Shown: positions 43,551 to 54,144, numbered from the stretch's first letter. The stretch is 64,000 bases of DNA from Odoribacter laneus YIT 12061 (GCF_000243215.1 NZ_JH594597.1:1-64000), one strand, 5' to 3'. Numbers and translations: made by a program. The notes: generated by a model not told the origin, from the sequence alone.

Positions 43551-43578
43551 CTGCCGGAGGTCCGGCAGTTTTTTTTTA
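43551..43578 (+). terminator. Terminator of the interrupted lipoprotein gene
   Basis: CTGCCGGA (43551-43558) pairs with TCCGGCAG (43561-43568) around GG, followed by a run of ten T. Confidence 0.9.
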
Positions 43579-43920
43579 TCGCTGCAAAATGTTGCAACTC
43601 ACTTTCTAGAATCAAATCAGGCGTTTCCCTTCAGACGAGCAGCTCGTTAACGGGTACCCTTAGCATGTTGATAAGCGAATCTTCGATTGGGATGAAAGGT
43701 ATGGTTTCATTTCAAGATTAAAATTTTAACCGGAATGAACAAAGTTCAGCCAATCGGCAGGAAACCGATCACCAAGGTAAATCTATTTAAATCTACCGTC
43801 TTTCGAGTTTCTATTTATACAAAAATGGAGTCCTTTACAGAACTCCATTTATCTTCAGGCTTGCGTCAGGTCCAACCTTCCAGTCAGTCAAATATTCCCT
43901 GATTTAAAGCGTTTTATTAT
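43579..43920. other. Intergenic region between convergent lipoprotein genes
   Basis: This stretch holds a terminator for the Kelch-like gene (43821-43850) and a small palindrome ACGAGC-A-GCTCGT near 43635. I see no coding frame or known RNA. Confidence 0.4.
43821..43850 (-). terminator. Terminator of the Kelch-like lipoprotein gene
   Basis: AAATGGAGT (43823-43831) pairs with ACTCCATTT (43842-43850). On the minus strand it is followed by TTTTTG. Confidence 0.65.
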
Positions 43921-45072
43921 TTACCATTCATCATCCTGATCCCAGTTTTCAACTCCAGGTTCAAATGAATATGTAGAGGTTCTCATCGACAAGTTCATAC
44001 TTGGGCTGCTATTAGCACCTCCCAAAGTAACCCAACCAAATCCATTTTGAGTAAAACCAACACCGGCTTGTCTCAACTGTCCGCCCGGGAAATTAGAAAC
44101 CTCATTCCATCTTCCTTCGGCATGATCATAAGGATTAAACTCCCAACAGTCACTTAACAAACTCAGGCGGGAACCTGTAGCCAAGTGGATACGTGTAGTT
44201 GCTTCTGAATCAGCCCCTGTCACAAAAGAAACAGCGTAAGCGCGGGGAAGCATTCCGTAATCATTGTCATAACTCCGGCCGTCCAGATCTTTTAAAGGAT
44301 CCAACAGGCTCCACCAGGTATCAGAAGTCGCGCCAGCAAACGGCGTAAATTTAATAAAATCTGTCGGATAGGTACCGGCATCATCTACACCTGTAAATAT
44401 ATAGGCCGTACTCCCTACCACTGCTACGCAAGCGCCTTCTCTCTTATCCCCATATACGCCAATTTGCTTCCAGGTATCTGTTTGTGTATCGTATTCCCAC
44501 CAATCTTTAAAAGATCCTTTAGGATTACGTCCCTCATTATTACTTCCGAAACAAACATACCCTTTTCCTGTAGAACCATTCGGACTGGGAACATAAAAAC
44601 CGGTTGCATAACGACGTTGTTCACCCGGGAAATCACCTAATTTAGTCCATTGAGATCCTCGTCCAGCGCTAGGATCAAATCTATAAAAATCGGAAAAATA
44701 TTCCGGTTGTTCGGTACCGTAACGATTATTATTAGCAGCATACCCTAAGCCTACATACCCGTATTTTCCGTCAGAAAAAGCGACTGCTCCGTAACGGGCC
44801 TTCGCTCCTGCCGGAAGTGTATCGACTTCTTCCCAGTTGAGTGTTTCATTAAAAGCCCAAAAATCCTTTAATTCAACTTGATTAGTATTTACACCAGTAC
44901 CTATATATACTGCATTACCAATCTTAAAACTAACTGCACCGATCCGCCCTGCTCCACCAAAAGCTTGTTCTTTTCTCCAGTTACCTCTCTTCTCGTCATT
45001 GGAATGACAAGCACCCACCAATAGCATCAGAACAACCAAAAAACATAGATTTCTTACCGTTTTCATAAACAT
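43921..45072 (-). CDS. Kelch-repeat beta-propeller lipoprotein
   Basis: A 383-residue lipoprotein: the signal ends LMLLVGAC (about residue 22) and is followed by an Asn/Asp/Glu linker. The body has Kelch-like blades recurring about every 55-65 residues, each with a Gly-Gly or Tyr-Gly-hydrophobic motif then Trp (for example GAVAFSDGKYGYVGLGY, TGKGYVCFGSNNEG, GGQLRQAGVGFTQNGFGWVTLGG). It is probably a surface-exposed six-blade propeller binding glycans or proteins. The ATG at 45066 is an equally good start. A TAGTTTTG -7 box (45172-45179) with ATTG 19 bases before it is a plausible promoter. Confidence 0.82.
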   Translation of the reverse strand: MFMKTVRNLCFLVVLMLLVGACHSNDEKRGNWRKEQAFGGAGRIGAVSFKIGNAVYIGTGVNTNQVELKDFWAFNETLNWEEVDTLPAGAKARYGAVAFSDGKYGYVGLGYAANNNRYGTEQPEYFSDFYRFDPSAGRGSQWTKLGDFPGEQRRYATGFYVPSPNGSTGKGYVCFGSNNEGRNPKGSFKDWWEYDTQTDTWKQIGVYGDKREGACVAVVGSTAYIFTGVDDAGTYPTDFIKFTPFAGATSDTWWSLLDPLKDLDGRSYDNDYGMLPRAYAVSFVTGADSEATTRIHLATGSRLSLLSDCWEFNPYDHAEGRWNEVSNFPGGQLRQAGVGFTQNGFGWVTLGGANSSPSMNLSMRTSTYSFEPGVENWDQDDEW

Positions 45073-45276
45073 TTGCTATTTCATTATTTATTTTATAATA
45101 TTATTTTACCCTTTTTCGTTCTGGCTTTCCAGACCCCTTCACTTTCAGTTATTTCTTATGTAAAACATGGGCAAAACTACACAATTTATATACAAATCCA
45201 ATAAAAAATCTATTAAATTACGTTTCAAAATTCTATAATTCCTGTAATCACAAATTAAAATACCTTTACTGTATCA

Positions 45277-45284
45277 TATTTTTG
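45277..45284 (+). promoter_or_regulatory. Possible -7 box of the DUF4270 gene
   Basis: TATTTTTG (45277-45284), a full TAnnTTTG match, 48 bases before the ATG at 45332. The -33 box is not convincing. Confidence 0.45.
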
Positions 45285-45331
45285 GAAAATAATTTTACCT
45301 TCGCCCTTTGATTATATGCAATATCATAAAT

Positions 45332-46636
45332 ATGAAAAATATCATTCTTATTTGTTTTGTAATCATTTATTGTTCGTGTACCAATGATGTCACTTCTATC
45401 GGGCACGATTTGATTTATGATGAAGATTTTGTTGCGGTTGAACGCTTTCCGATCACTCAAACGTCTACTGTCAAACTAGACTCCTTTGCAACTTCTACTG
45501 GTTCTTATACATTGCTGAAAAATTTAATGGTAGGCTCTGCAAAAGACCCGTTTTCAGGCAGAACCACCGTTACTCCTTATTTTGAAATTGTGCCTTACGG
45601 AGGTACTGAGATTAAAAATACCTACGGATACGATTCCATCACGTTTAATTTCAGTTATTCCGGAAGTATCTGGGGGGATACGACCGCTATTCAAACATAT
45701 TCCGTACATCAGTTAAAAGAGAACCCGGTCCCCAATTCAGAAACAGACTTATTGTACAATATTTCTACCGTAGAATACCATCCTGAAGTCTTAGGTACTT
45801 TCGATTTATTGCCCAGTAAAAGAAATCTTCAAAAATTATATTTCCGTTTAGACGATAAGTTAGGCCGTACTTTATTCGATATGGTGAAATACAATACGGA
45901 AGAAATCCGGAACGACGCTCTCTTTATACACTATTTTAAAGGGTTGGCATTAATTCCCGCCCCCAATAACACCTGTGTATTTACGATGAGTACGCTCCCG
46001 GATAGTTTAAATGTCAAGTTACATTTTCACGATTCGGACAGAAGTTACACTTATTCTTTTGCCAAAAGTACGGAATTTAACAGGTACACCTTTATGCACA
46101 TTACAAATGATGCTGCCGGAACGCCTTATAGCGTACTTACAGATCAAATGATGAACCTGTCGTTTCAGGATGCCGCCTGGGGAAATGCAGCCCTTGGTCA
46201 AACACTTACGCAAGGTTTAACCGGATTTATGATCAAAATGGAGCTGCCAATCGCTCCTGCGGGAGAAAAGTACAGAACCATTGTAAAAGCTGAAATAGAA
46301 TTACAACCCGAACAATACGCGAACCTGGACTTTAGTTTACCCTCTACGATTAATCTGTACCAATCCAATTCGGAAAATAAAGTGATATCCCCCATTCTGG
46401 ATGCTTCAGGCAATGCTGCTACAGGGATTTTATATTACAATATCAATACTCCTGAAAAAAATAAATATGTGATCAATATTACGGATTATTATAATGCTTT
46501 ATGTTTACAACCCAATGCTTTGGAAAATAATAAGGTCATTATCAGTATTCCGGTGAATACAATGGGTACAAGCTACAACCGCTTAACGGTCGATCGCATA
46601 CCGGTGTTAAAAGTTTACTATGCTAAATATGAATAA
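45332..46636 (+). CDS. DUF4270 family lipoprotein
   Basis: A 434-residue lipoprotein; the ATG at 45332 gives MKNIILICFVIIYCSCTND with the lipid-bearing Cys at about residue 16. The body is beta-rich and ends in the pattern NKYVINITDYYNALC and VDRIPVLKVYYAKYE, typical of the DUF4270 family of Bacteroidetes, which is thought to be on the outer membrane but has no established function. The next gene begins 13 bases beyond its stop, so the two probably form an operon. A longer frame from 45308 adds residues before the signal and is rejected. Confidence 0.8.
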   Translation: MKNIILICFVIIYCSCTNDVTSIGHDLIYDEDFVAVERFPITQTSTVKLDSFATSTGSYTLLKNLMVGSAKDPFSGRTTVTPYFEIVPYGGTEIKNTYGYDSITFNFSYSGSIWGDTTAIQTYSVHQLKENPVPNSETDLLYNISTVEYHPEVLGTFDLLPSKRNLQKLYFRLDDKLGRTLFDMVKYNTEEIRNDALFIHYFKGLALIPAPNNTCVFTMSTLPDSLNVKLHFHDSDRSYTYSFAKSTEFNRYTFMHITNDAAGTPYSVLTDQMMNLSFQDAAWGNAALGQTLTQGLTGFMIKMELPIAPAGEKYRTIVKAEIELQPEQYANLDFSLPSTINLYQSNSENKVISPILDASGNAATGILYYNINTPEKNKYVINITDYYNALCLQPNALENNKVIISIPVNTMGTSYNRLTVDRIPVLKVYYAKYE

Positions 46637-46649
46637 TGCTTTTTTTAAT

Positions 46650-47909
46650 ATGAAAAAAACGCTCCTGTTATCTCTTGTTTTTGCATTATTTTCAGGCAGT
46701 CTCTTGGCTCAAAATAATACAGGTACCCCTTATTCTATGTATGGGATCGGACTACTCCAAGATAATTACGGACCTTATACAGCAATGGGCGGAGTTTCTG
46801 CGGCTATGCGGGATGCCACAAATATCAACTTTCTAAATCCGGCCTCCTATACAGCTTTAGATAGTAACCGTTTTTATATACAATTCGGTATTACAGGAGA
46901 ATTTGTCAATATTTCTACCCACCAGGAAAGGACCAATTATAGGGTAGCGCAAAATGCTTCTCTGAACATGGCTTTACGCTTGTATAAAAATCTCTATTCT
47001 TCTTTTGGTTTTAACCAAAGGTCCGATATTGGATATGACCTCCATTATTACAAACTAATCAATGGAAGTGAAAACGAATATTATAACCAACAAGTATCCG
47101 GAAGCGGAGGATTGAACGATTTTTATATCGGCCTGGCCTATAAATTTGGAAAATTTTCCGTCGGCCTAAATACTTCTCTGGTATTCGGGAACCTGGAAAA
47201 ACGGTTGTCGTTGGTACCGGTAGTAATGGATAGCTATTATATCAGTACGCAAAACAAAATTTCAGTACACGATGTTATTTTTAACCTGGGACTGCAATAT
47301 ATGTTTACTTTATCCTCTAAATCCAACTTAACTTTAGGAGCTTCTATGAACTTTGGCTCCAAATTAGGGGGGAAACGGACGTTCAGAGCTTATAAAATCA
47401 ATTCCAGTACTTCCGGCCAGCAAACGCTGGATAACGAACTCTTAAGCAGAGGATACATCACCTATCCGTTCCGGATTGTGGGAGGATTTTCATACGATTA
47501 TAAAGACAAATGGAATTTGGCTGGTGATTATACTTATCAACGGATGTCCCAGTACGAAGAATTCGGAGAAAACCAGGAATTTCAGGATTATCACAAAGGT
47601 TCCCTGGGAGTATCTTTACTTCCGGCCCGCTACGGAAGATATTGGTGGCAACGGAATAAATATATTTTAGGTACCTATGCGGTACGGTCGCAAATCCGGT
47701 TAAACCATACCAATATCAATACTTATGCCCTTACGTTAGGAACCCAGATTCCCGTTTATATCCCTAACCGGGAGTTATTGCTCGGTATTGCTTTTGACTT
47801 TGGCGTCAGGGGTACAGAAGCCAACGGATTGATCCGGGAAAATTTCGGAAAAATCCGGATTAATATTGCTTTCAAAGAAGGATGGTTTATGAAACGAAAA
47901 ATCGATTAA
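46650..47909 (+). CDS. Outer-membrane beta-barrel protein
   Basis: A 419-residue protein; I choose the ATG at 46650 as it gives a signal peptide (MKKTLLLSLVFALFSGS, cut after LLAQ). The mature N-terminus has YSMYGIGLLQDNYGPYTAMGG and FLNPASYTAL, resembling the NPA plug motif of FadL-like and PorV-type barrels. Repeated amphipathic strands follow and the chain ends RKID. An overlapping upstream ATG at 46620 is possible and would couple it to the DUF4270 gene. Both products are likely outer-membrane partners, but no function is known. Confidence 0.72.
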   Translation: MKKTLLLSLVFALFSGSLLAQNNTGTPYSMYGIGLLQDNYGPYTAMGGVSAAMRDATNINFLNPASYTALDSNRFYIQFGITGEFVNISTHQERTNYRVAQNASLNMALRLYKNLYSSFGFNQRSDIGYDLHYYKLINGSENEYYNQQVSGSGGLNDFYIGLAYKFGKFSVGLNTSLVFGNLEKRLSLVPVVMDSYYISTQNKISVHDVIFNLGLQYMFTLSSKSNLTLGASMNFGSKLGGKRTFRAYKINSSTSGQQTLDNELLSRGYITYPFRIVGGFSYDYKDKWNLAGDYTYQRMSQYEEFGENQEFQDYHKGSLGVSLLPARYGRYWWQRNKYILGTYAVRSQIRLNHTNINTYALTLGTQIPVYIPNRELLLGIAFDFGVRGTEANGLIRENFGKIRINIAFKEGWFMKRKID

Positions 47910-48179
47910 ATAAATAGGAAGAGGTTGTCCAACAAAGGACGGGAGGAGTAGAGTAGCAAGTTTTCAATCTGGACCCGCAAGGTTTTTCGGATGCTGGAGG
48001 GGTAAATTTGTAATTTTGATAAAAAGCAGGAAACGGAGTTGTCAATTCCCTCCGCTTCTCTTCTAAAAGGGACACGGATCTTCAAAAAGGAGAATTTTAC
48101 CTTTTCAGACAATCTCTTTTTTCTATTTTCCTGTGTTTTTTTCACACTTGTCTTTTCAAATAGAGGTCGCTTGAATGTC

Positions 48180-51100
48180 ATGAGGAATTTAAATAAAATA
48201 GTTACAGCAATTACAATCTTACTTTCTTTTCTTTCCCCTCTCTCGGGTTTGGCACAATCAGCCGAAGCAGAAGCCTGGGCGGACAAGAGTCTTCAGGCGA
48301 TGTCCCCGGACGAAAAGATCGGACAACTATTTATGATTGCCGCCTATAGTAATAAAGACAAAGACTATGAAGATAAGTTGAGTAAACTGCTCCAGACCTA
48401 CCACATCGGAGGAATCATTTTTTTTCAAGGGGAACCGGTACGGCAAGCTGAAATGACAAACCGTTTCCAAAAAGAGTCAAAGTATCCCTTATGGATAGGA
48501 ATGGATGCGGAACACGGTATCGGATGGCGGCTACAAACCGCCATGGAATTTCCCAAGATGTTAATTACAGGTGCGCTAACAAACGATTCTCTGATTTTTC
48601 GTTTAGGGGCTACTATCGCCCGACATTGTCGCGAATTAGGAGTACACATCAATTTTGCTCCGGTATCCGATATTAACAACAACCCTCAAAATCCAGTCAT
48701 TGGCATGCGTTCTTTTGGTGAAGACCGCGATAATGTTTACCGGAAATCCCAGATGTATATAAAAGGATCCGTATCTCAGCATGTTTTGCCTGTTGTAAAA
48801 CATTTCCCAGGACACGGAGATACGGATACAGATTCCCACAAAGCACTTCCCGAGATAAATCACAGCCGTACGCGCCTGGATTCGATAGAACTCTATCCGT
48901 TTAAAAAATTGATAACAGATTCTATTCCGGCCCTAATGATTGCTCACCTGAATATCAGAGCATTGGATACCTGTCCATTGCCCGCTTCTCTCTCCCCGCA
49001 AATTATTAAACATTTTCTAAGGGATTCCCTTTCATATTCAGGCCTATGTTTCACTGACGCCCTGAATATGAAAGGGGTCGTACAGGACCGCAAACCGGGT
49101 GAGGCAGAGGTACAAGCTCTAATTGCCGGAAACGATGTCTTGCTTTTTCCTCAAAATATAGAACAAGCCATCAACCGTATAAAACAAGCTCTTAAAGAAG
49201 GTTTAATTCCACAGGAAATTATCGACCAAAGATGCCGTAGAATCCTGATAGCCAAATATCAATATGTTTCTCCTCAACCCTTACCTATCCAAACCGAGGG
49301 TTTATGGTCCCGTCTGAATACCGCAGAAGATTTTGCTCTAAAACAAGAACTATACAAGCAAGCTATTACTTTACTAAAAAACGAAGCAAATCTACTTCCC
49401 TTGAAAAGATTGGATACTCTCCGGCTTGCCAGCGTAAATTTCGGAGGGGAAAAACTCAATCATTTTCAAACGACTTTGGATCACTATGAAAATATTGAAC
49501 ATTTTCAAACAGGCGAAAAACCTTCTGTAGAAGCAATCCAGGAATTAGTCAAAAAGCTGGCTTCTTACAATTGTATCCTTTTGTATAATAGCAAAGCTTC
49601 CAACCTGGCCTCGCGGGATTTTGGCTATACGCCCCGTCTCGTACAACTTATTGAACAATTAAAGGGAAAAAGAATCATCCTTTGTCATCCCGGAATACCT
49701 TACGGATTGAAAAATTATACAGCACTTCCTCTAGATGCAATACTGGTTAATTATGAAGACCATTTATATTCCCGTCAATATGCAGCTCAGGCGATTTTCG
49801 GCGGTATACCGGTAAACGGTCGCCTGCCTGTCGGAATTTCTCCGGCTTATCCCGTCGGTAGCGGCATCTCAACGCCTAAAACCCGCTTAGGTTACAGTGT
49901 TCCCGAAATGTGCGGGCTCTCTTCTCGCTCTCTAGCAAGTATAGACTCTCTCTGCAAACGAGCCATTCAGATCAAAGCTACTCCGGGCTGCCAGGTACTG
50001 ATTGCCAAAAACGGATATATCGTCTATAATAAAGCTTTCGGCCACCACACTTACGCCAAACAAATTCCCAATAAAACAGATAATATTTACGATATAGCTT
50101 CCATTACAAAAATCGCAGCTACTTTACCCGCTATCATGAAGTTATACGATGCCGGAATGATCCGGCTGGATACCTTTCTTTCAAATTATTATCCCCCCTT
50201 AAAAGAAACCGATAAAAAAGAGATTACAGTAAAAGAAATCCTCACTCATACTGCCGGCTTAAAACCGATCGTTCCCACCTTTACGTATGCTATCGACAAA
50301 AAAGCCCTACCCGGACAACTTTTTACCGTCAAACCTACTGCTCAAAACAATCTGAAACTGAAAAATCGGCTTTATGCAAACCCCAATTACCGTTTCCGGG
50401 ACAGTACCCTTTCCCGAAAAGCACTACCGGATTACGAACTTCTGACACCCGGTTTGTATATCTGTAAAACCTACCGGGATACCACCCTATGCTGTATTTT
50501 AAACTCAGAACTCAATCCTAAAAAGGATTATGTATACAGCGATCTGGGATTTATCCTTCTTCAAAAAGCCATAGAAAATCTCACCGGGAAACCGTTGGAT
50601 CATTATTGCTGGGAAAATTTTTATCAAAAGTTAGGAGCTTATAATACTGTTTTTCAAGCTGCAAAACGTTTCAATGCTTCCCGTATTATTCCCTCCAGTG
50701 TCGACAAATTATACCGGAAAACAGAAATCAAAGGATACGTACACGATCCCGCCGCCACTTTGTTAGGAGGGGTAGCAGGACATGCCGGCCTTTTCTCTAC
50801 AGCAGAAGATCTGGCAAAAATCATGGCCGTCTACCTCAACCAAGGTCGTTACGGAGGAGAATATTTTTTCTCGCCTGCTACCGTACGACTTTTCACCCAA
50901 AAGACAGATACTCCACCAACAAACCGGCGGGGCCTCGGGTTCGACAAACCGGAAACTGATACAACCAAAAGCAGTCCGGCCTGTAAAAATGCTCCTGCCT
51001 GCAGTTTCGGACATACCGGTTTTACCGGCACCATGGCTTGGGCTGATCCGGAAAACGAACTTATTTATATATTTTTATCCAACCGTACCTACCCCAACGA

Positions 51101-51188
51101 ATTCAATACCAAGCTTACCGAAGAAAGTATACGGACAAAAATTCAGGAAATTATTTACAAAGCAATCTGTCCTCCCGAAACGCCCTGA
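48180..51188 (+). CDS. GH3 beta-N-acetylhexosaminidase fused to a serine beta-lactamase-like domain
   Basis: A 1002-residue exported protein (signal cut near LAQ, residue 26). Residues 30-370 form a family 3 glycosidase of NagZ type: KHFPGHGDTDTDSH (207-220, with the Asp-His dyad) and nucleophile D293 in FTDALNMKG. A GH3 C-terminal domain follows (about 385-560). Residues 585-1000 form a class C beta-lactamase/transpeptidase-like fold: S641-IT-K644, YSD near 786, and HTG near 957. GH3 plus a penicillin-binding-like domain implies peptidoglycan turnover in the periplasm. The ATG at 48180 is preferred because it starts the signal peptide; a frame from 48039 has no such role. Fusion is known in Bacteroidetes. 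Confidence 0.9.
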   Translation: MRNLNKIVTAITILLSFLSPLSGLAQSAEAEAWADKSLQAMSPDEKIGQLFMIAAYSNKDKDYEDKLSKLLQTYHIGGIIFFQGEPVRQAEMTNRFQKESKYPLWIGMDAEHGIGWRLQTAMEFPKMLITGALTNDSLIFRLGATIARHCRELGVHINFAPVSDINNNPQNPVIGMRSFGEDRDNVYRKSQMYIKGSVSQHVLPVVKHFPGHGDTDTDSHKALPEINHSRTRLDSIELYPFKKLITDSIPALMIAHLNIRALDTCPLPASLSPQIIKHFLRDSLSYSGLCFTDALNMKGVVQDRKPGEAEVQALIAGNDVLLFPQNIEQAINRIKQALKEGLIPQEIIDQRCRRILIAKYQYVSPQPLPIQTEGLWSRLNTAEDFALKQELYKQAITLLKNEANLLPLKRLDTLRLASVNFGGEKLNHFQTTLDHYENIEHFQTGEKPSVEAIQELVKKLASYNCILLYNSKASNLASRDFGYTPRLVQLIEQLKGKRIILCHPGIPYGLKNYTALPLDAILVNYEDHLYSRQYAAQAIFGGIPVNGRLPVGISPAYPVGSGISTPKTRLGYSVPEMCGLSSRSLASIDSLCKRAIQIKATPGCQVLIAKNGYIVYNKAFGHHTYAKQIPNKTDNIYDIASITKIAATLPAIMKLYDAGMIRLDTFLSNYYPPLKETDKKEITVKEILTHTAGLKPIVPTFTYAIDKKALPGQLFTVKPTAQNNLKLKNRLYANPNYRFRDSTLSRKALPDYELLTPGLYICKTYRDTTLCCILNSELNPKKDYVYSDLGFILLQKAIENLTGKPLDHYCWENFYQKLGAYNTVFQAAKRFNASRIIPSSVDKLYRKTEIKGYVHDPAATLLGGVAGHAGLFSTAEDLAKIMAVYLNQGRYGGEYFFSPATVRLFTQKTDTPPTNRRGLGFDKPETDTTKSSPACKNAPACSFGHTGFTGTMAWADPENELIYIFLSNRTYPNEFNTKLTEESIRTKIQEIIYKAICPPETP

Positions 51189-51320
51189 TCTTTATAAAAG
51201 GAGAAAGAGAAAAACCAAAACATATCTACCTGATTATCAGCGATGAAAAAAGAAAAAAATTTCGTCAACGATTATGGAAACTTTTCCTTATTGATTACTG
51301 GTAATATCGGGAAAAAAAGA

Positions 51321-51328
51321 TACTTTTG
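51321..51328 (+). promoter_or_regulatory. -7 box of the fumarate reductase operon
   Basis: TACTTTTG (51321-51328), a full TAnnTTTG match, 46 bases before the first ATG. The -33 region is weak (CTGG). Confidence 0.55.
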
Positions 51329-51374
51329 CATGTGAAGAAAGAATTTAACCAGTTATTAATAAATAATCTTAATT

Positions 51375-52058
51375 ATGAGTAATTTCTTATCATCCTCCAT
51401 CGGGAAAAAAGTCATTATGAGTTTATCCGGACTTTTCCTGATCGCATTTTTATGCGTCCATCTGACGCTAAATTTATTCCTGATTTTTGATAACAGCGGA
51501 GAATTATTCAACCATGGAGCTAACTTCATGGCTACAAACCCTGTTATTAAAATTGTCGAGCCGATCCTCGCTATCGGGTTTATTATTCACATTATTTGGG
51601 CAAGTATACTTACTTTGCAAAATCAAAAAGCGCGTCCCATTAAGTATGCCCAAAGAAATCAGAGCCAAAATGCCACATGGGCATCCCGCAACATGTACAT
51701 CTTGGGTGGTTTAGTATTGGTGTTCTTGGTGATTCACATTTACAATTTCTGGTGGAACATCAAGGTAACAGGTAATCTCGAAGCCGTTGTCGTGGATGGC
51801 GTAGAAATGGAAAATACCTACTTACTGGTCTCCAGTTTGTTTAAATCCAGTATTGTCTACTGTGGTTTATACATTGCCGGAGCAATTTTGTTAGGTCTCC
51901 ATTTGACACACGGATTCTGGTCTGCTTTCCAATCCGTTGGTTTTTCCAACGATATCTGGAGGAAACGCCTGAGCGCATTAGGCTATATTTTTGCCGTCAT
52001 CATTGCGGTTGGTTTCAGTATTATACCGCTGTATTTCATGGCAGGATTAGGGAACTAA
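51375..52058 (+). CDS. Fumarate reductase/succinate dehydrogenase cytochrome b subunit
   Basis: A 227-residue membrane protein with five hydrophobic helices (about 13-33, 58-78, 99-121, 152-178, 196-220), the anchor of a B-type Sdh/Frd complex. Conserved His residues in CVHLTLNLFL, FIIHIIW, VIHIYNFWW and GLHLTHGFWSAFQ are likely heme ligands, consistent with a two-heme anchor. It is first in the order C-A-B. In Bacteroides the complex acts chiefly as fumarate reductase with menaquinol in anaerobic respiration; the reverse direction cannot be excluded. Confidence 0.93.
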   Translation: MSNFLSSSIGKKVIMSLSGLFLIAFLCVHLTLNLFLIFDNSGELFNHGANFMATNPVIKIVEPILAIGFIIHIIWASILTLQNQKARPIKYAQRNQSQNATWASRNMYILGGLVLVFLVIHIYNFWWNIKVTGNLEAVVVDGVEMENTYLLVSSLFKSSIVYCGLYIAGAILLGLHLTHGFWSAFQSVGFSNDIWRKRLSALGYIFAVIIAVGFSIIPLYFMAGLGN

Positions 52059-52131
52059 GCCCAGTCGGAGCAGATCCCTTACTGAAGAGTAAGAGTTCAA
52101 AAATCACATCAAAAATTCTAAATTAATCGTT

Positions 52132-54072
52132 ATGTCAATAATAGATGCTAAAATACCTGCCGGACCGTTAAAAGACAAATGGTCAAACCATAAAGCCCAC
52201 ATCGGTGTGGTCAGTCCGGCTAATAAAAAGAAATTAGATATTATCGTAGTAGGTACCGGCTTAGCCGGTGGTTCTGCTGCAGCCAGCCTTGCCGAACTGG
52301 GATACAATGTAACCGCTTTTTGTTATCAGGATTCTCCTCGCCGGGCACACTCTATCGCTGCTCAAGGAGGTATTAACGCGGCCAAAAACTATCCCAACGA
52401 TAACGACTCTGTATTCAGATTATTTTATGAAACGATAAAAGGTGGTGACTACCGGGCCCGTGAAGCCAATGTATACCGTTTGGCTGAAGTAAGTAATGCT
52501 ATCATCGACCAATGTGTGGCGCAAGGTGTACCTTTTGCCCGGGATTACGGCGGTTTATTGGCAAACCGTTCTTTCGGAGGAGCTTTGGTAAGCCGTACTT
52601 TCTATGCTCGCGGTCAAACGGGACAGCAATTATTGTTAGGTTGCTATGCCGCTATGAACCGTCAGATCGAAAAAGGGAAAATTAAAGTATATAATCGTCA
52701 TGAAGTATTAGACGTTGTCGTCGTAGAAGGTAAAGCCAGAGGGGTAATCGCCCGCGACTTGGTAACCGGAAAAATCGAACGTTTCGGAGCACATGCCGTT
52801 GTTCTAGCTACCGGAGGTTATGGAAATGTATTTTTCCTTTCTACCAACGCTATGGGATGTAATGGAAGTGCTGCCTGGCAAGCCTATAAGAGAGGGGCCT
52901 ACTTCGGAAATCCCTGTTTCGTACAGATCCATCCGACCTGTATTCCGGTGCACGGCGAACAGCAAAGTAAATTGACCTTGATGTCTGAATCCTTGCGTAA
53001 TGACGGCCGGGTATGGGTTCCTAAAAAAATAGAGGATGCCAAAAAATTACAAGCCGGGACTCTGAATCCCAATGATATACCGGACGAAGATCGCGACTTC
53101 TATCTGGAACGCCGCTATCCGGCTTTCGGGAACTTAGTTCCCCGTGACGTGGCCTCCCGTGCTGCCAAAGAAAGATGTGACGCAGGCTACGGCGTAAACA
53201 ATACCGGAAAAGCAGTATTTCTCGATTTTAAATACGCTATTGAACAATTAGGCCGTGAAACCATTGAAAAACGGTATGGTAACTTGTTCCAAATGTATGA
53301 AAAAATCACAGCCGTTGATCCTTACCATAATCCGATGATGATTTATCCGGCAATTCACTATTCTATGGGCGGACTTTGGGTAGATTACAACCTGATGACT
53401 ACCATCCCCGGATTATATTCCATAGGGGAATGTAACTTCTCTGACCATGGAGCAAACCGCTTGGGGGCTTCTGCCCTGATGCAGGGATTAGCTGACGGAT
53501 ATTTTATCCTGCCTTATACAATTGGAGATTACCTGGCGAAAGAAATCCAAACTCCGAAAATCCAAACCAATACACCCGAATTCGAAGCCGCCGAAAAACA
53601 CGTTACTGACCGCTTGCGTAAGTTATATGATATCAAAGGAACCAAATCTCCGGATCATTTCCACAAACAACTCGGACACATCATGTGGGATTATATCGGT
53701 ATGGCCCGTGAAGCAAAGGGATTGGAAAAAGCCATCCAGTTAATTGCCGATCTGAAAGCAGAATTCTACAAAGATTTGCGCGTAGTAGGTGAGTTTACCG
53801 CTATGAACAACGAGCTGGAAAAAGCAGCCCGCGTAGCAGACTTTATCGAATTAGCTGATTTGATGGCTCACGATGCCCTGGACCGGAACGAATCCTGCGG
53901 AGGACACTGCCGCTTGGAATCTGTTACTCCCGATGGAGAAGCAAAACGGGATGATGAGCATTATAAATATGTTTCCATATGGGAATATACAGGTGAAAAC
54001 AAAGCTCCGGAATTACATAAAGAAGAGCTGGTATTCGAGAATGTTGAACTTACACAACGCTCATATAAATAA
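52132..54072 (+). CDS. Fumarate reductase/succinate dehydrogenase flavoprotein subunit
   Basis: A 646-residue catalytic subunit. FAD-binding motifs are [20 protein letters not shown] near residue 40 and [20 protein letters not shown], where the histidine is the covalent flavin attachment site. The active site includes [11 protein letters not shown] and [11 protein letters not shown], with the conserved Arg in the RSFGG region. Its length and the extended C-terminus (CGGHCRLES) suit the B-type enzymes of Bacteroidetes. It lies 73 bases after the cytochrome subunit and 72 before the iron-sulfur subunit. It works on the cytoplasmic side of the inner membrane. Confidence 0.96.
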   Translation: MSIIDAKIPAGPLKDKWSNHKAHIGVVSPANKKKLDIIVVGTGLAGGSAAASLAELGYNVTAFCYQDSPRRAHSIAAQGGINAAKNYPNDNDSVFRLFYETIKGGDYRAREANVYRLAEVSNAIIDQCVAQGVPFARDYGGLLANRSFGGALVSRTFYARGQTGQQLLLGCYAAMNRQIEKGKIKVYNRHEVLDVVVVEGKARGVIARDLVTGKIERFGAHAVVLATGGYGNVFFLSTNAMGCNGSAAWQAYKRGAYFGNPCFVQIHPTCIPVHGEQQSKLTLMSESLRNDGRVWVPKKIEDAKKLQAGTLNPNDIPDEDRDFYLERRYPAFGNLVPRDVASRAAKERCDAGYGVNNTGKAVFLDFKYAIEQLGRETIEKRYGNLFQMYEKITAVDPYHNPMMIYPAIHYSMGGLWVDYNLMTTIPGLYSIGECNFSDHGANRLGASALMQGLADGYFILPYTIGDYLAKEIQTPKIQTNTPEFEAAEKHVTDRLRKLYDIKGTKSPDHFHKQLGHIMWDYIGMAREAKGLEKAIQLIADLKAEFYKDLRVVGEFTAMNNELEKAARVADFIELADLMAHDALDRNESCGGHCRLESVTPDGEAKRDDEHYKYVSIWEYTGENKAPELHKEELVFENVELTQRSYK

Positions 54073-54144
54073 TTGACGATTCAGACAAGGACATAAGCCC
54101 CTCAAGCGAATGTCCCGGTCGTAAATCATAAATAGAAAACTGTT

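Noticed and set aside
48039-48179. Upstream extension of the GH3 fusion gene
   Set aside because: The added residues are not part of a signal peptide, whereas the ATG at 48180 begins a typical one.
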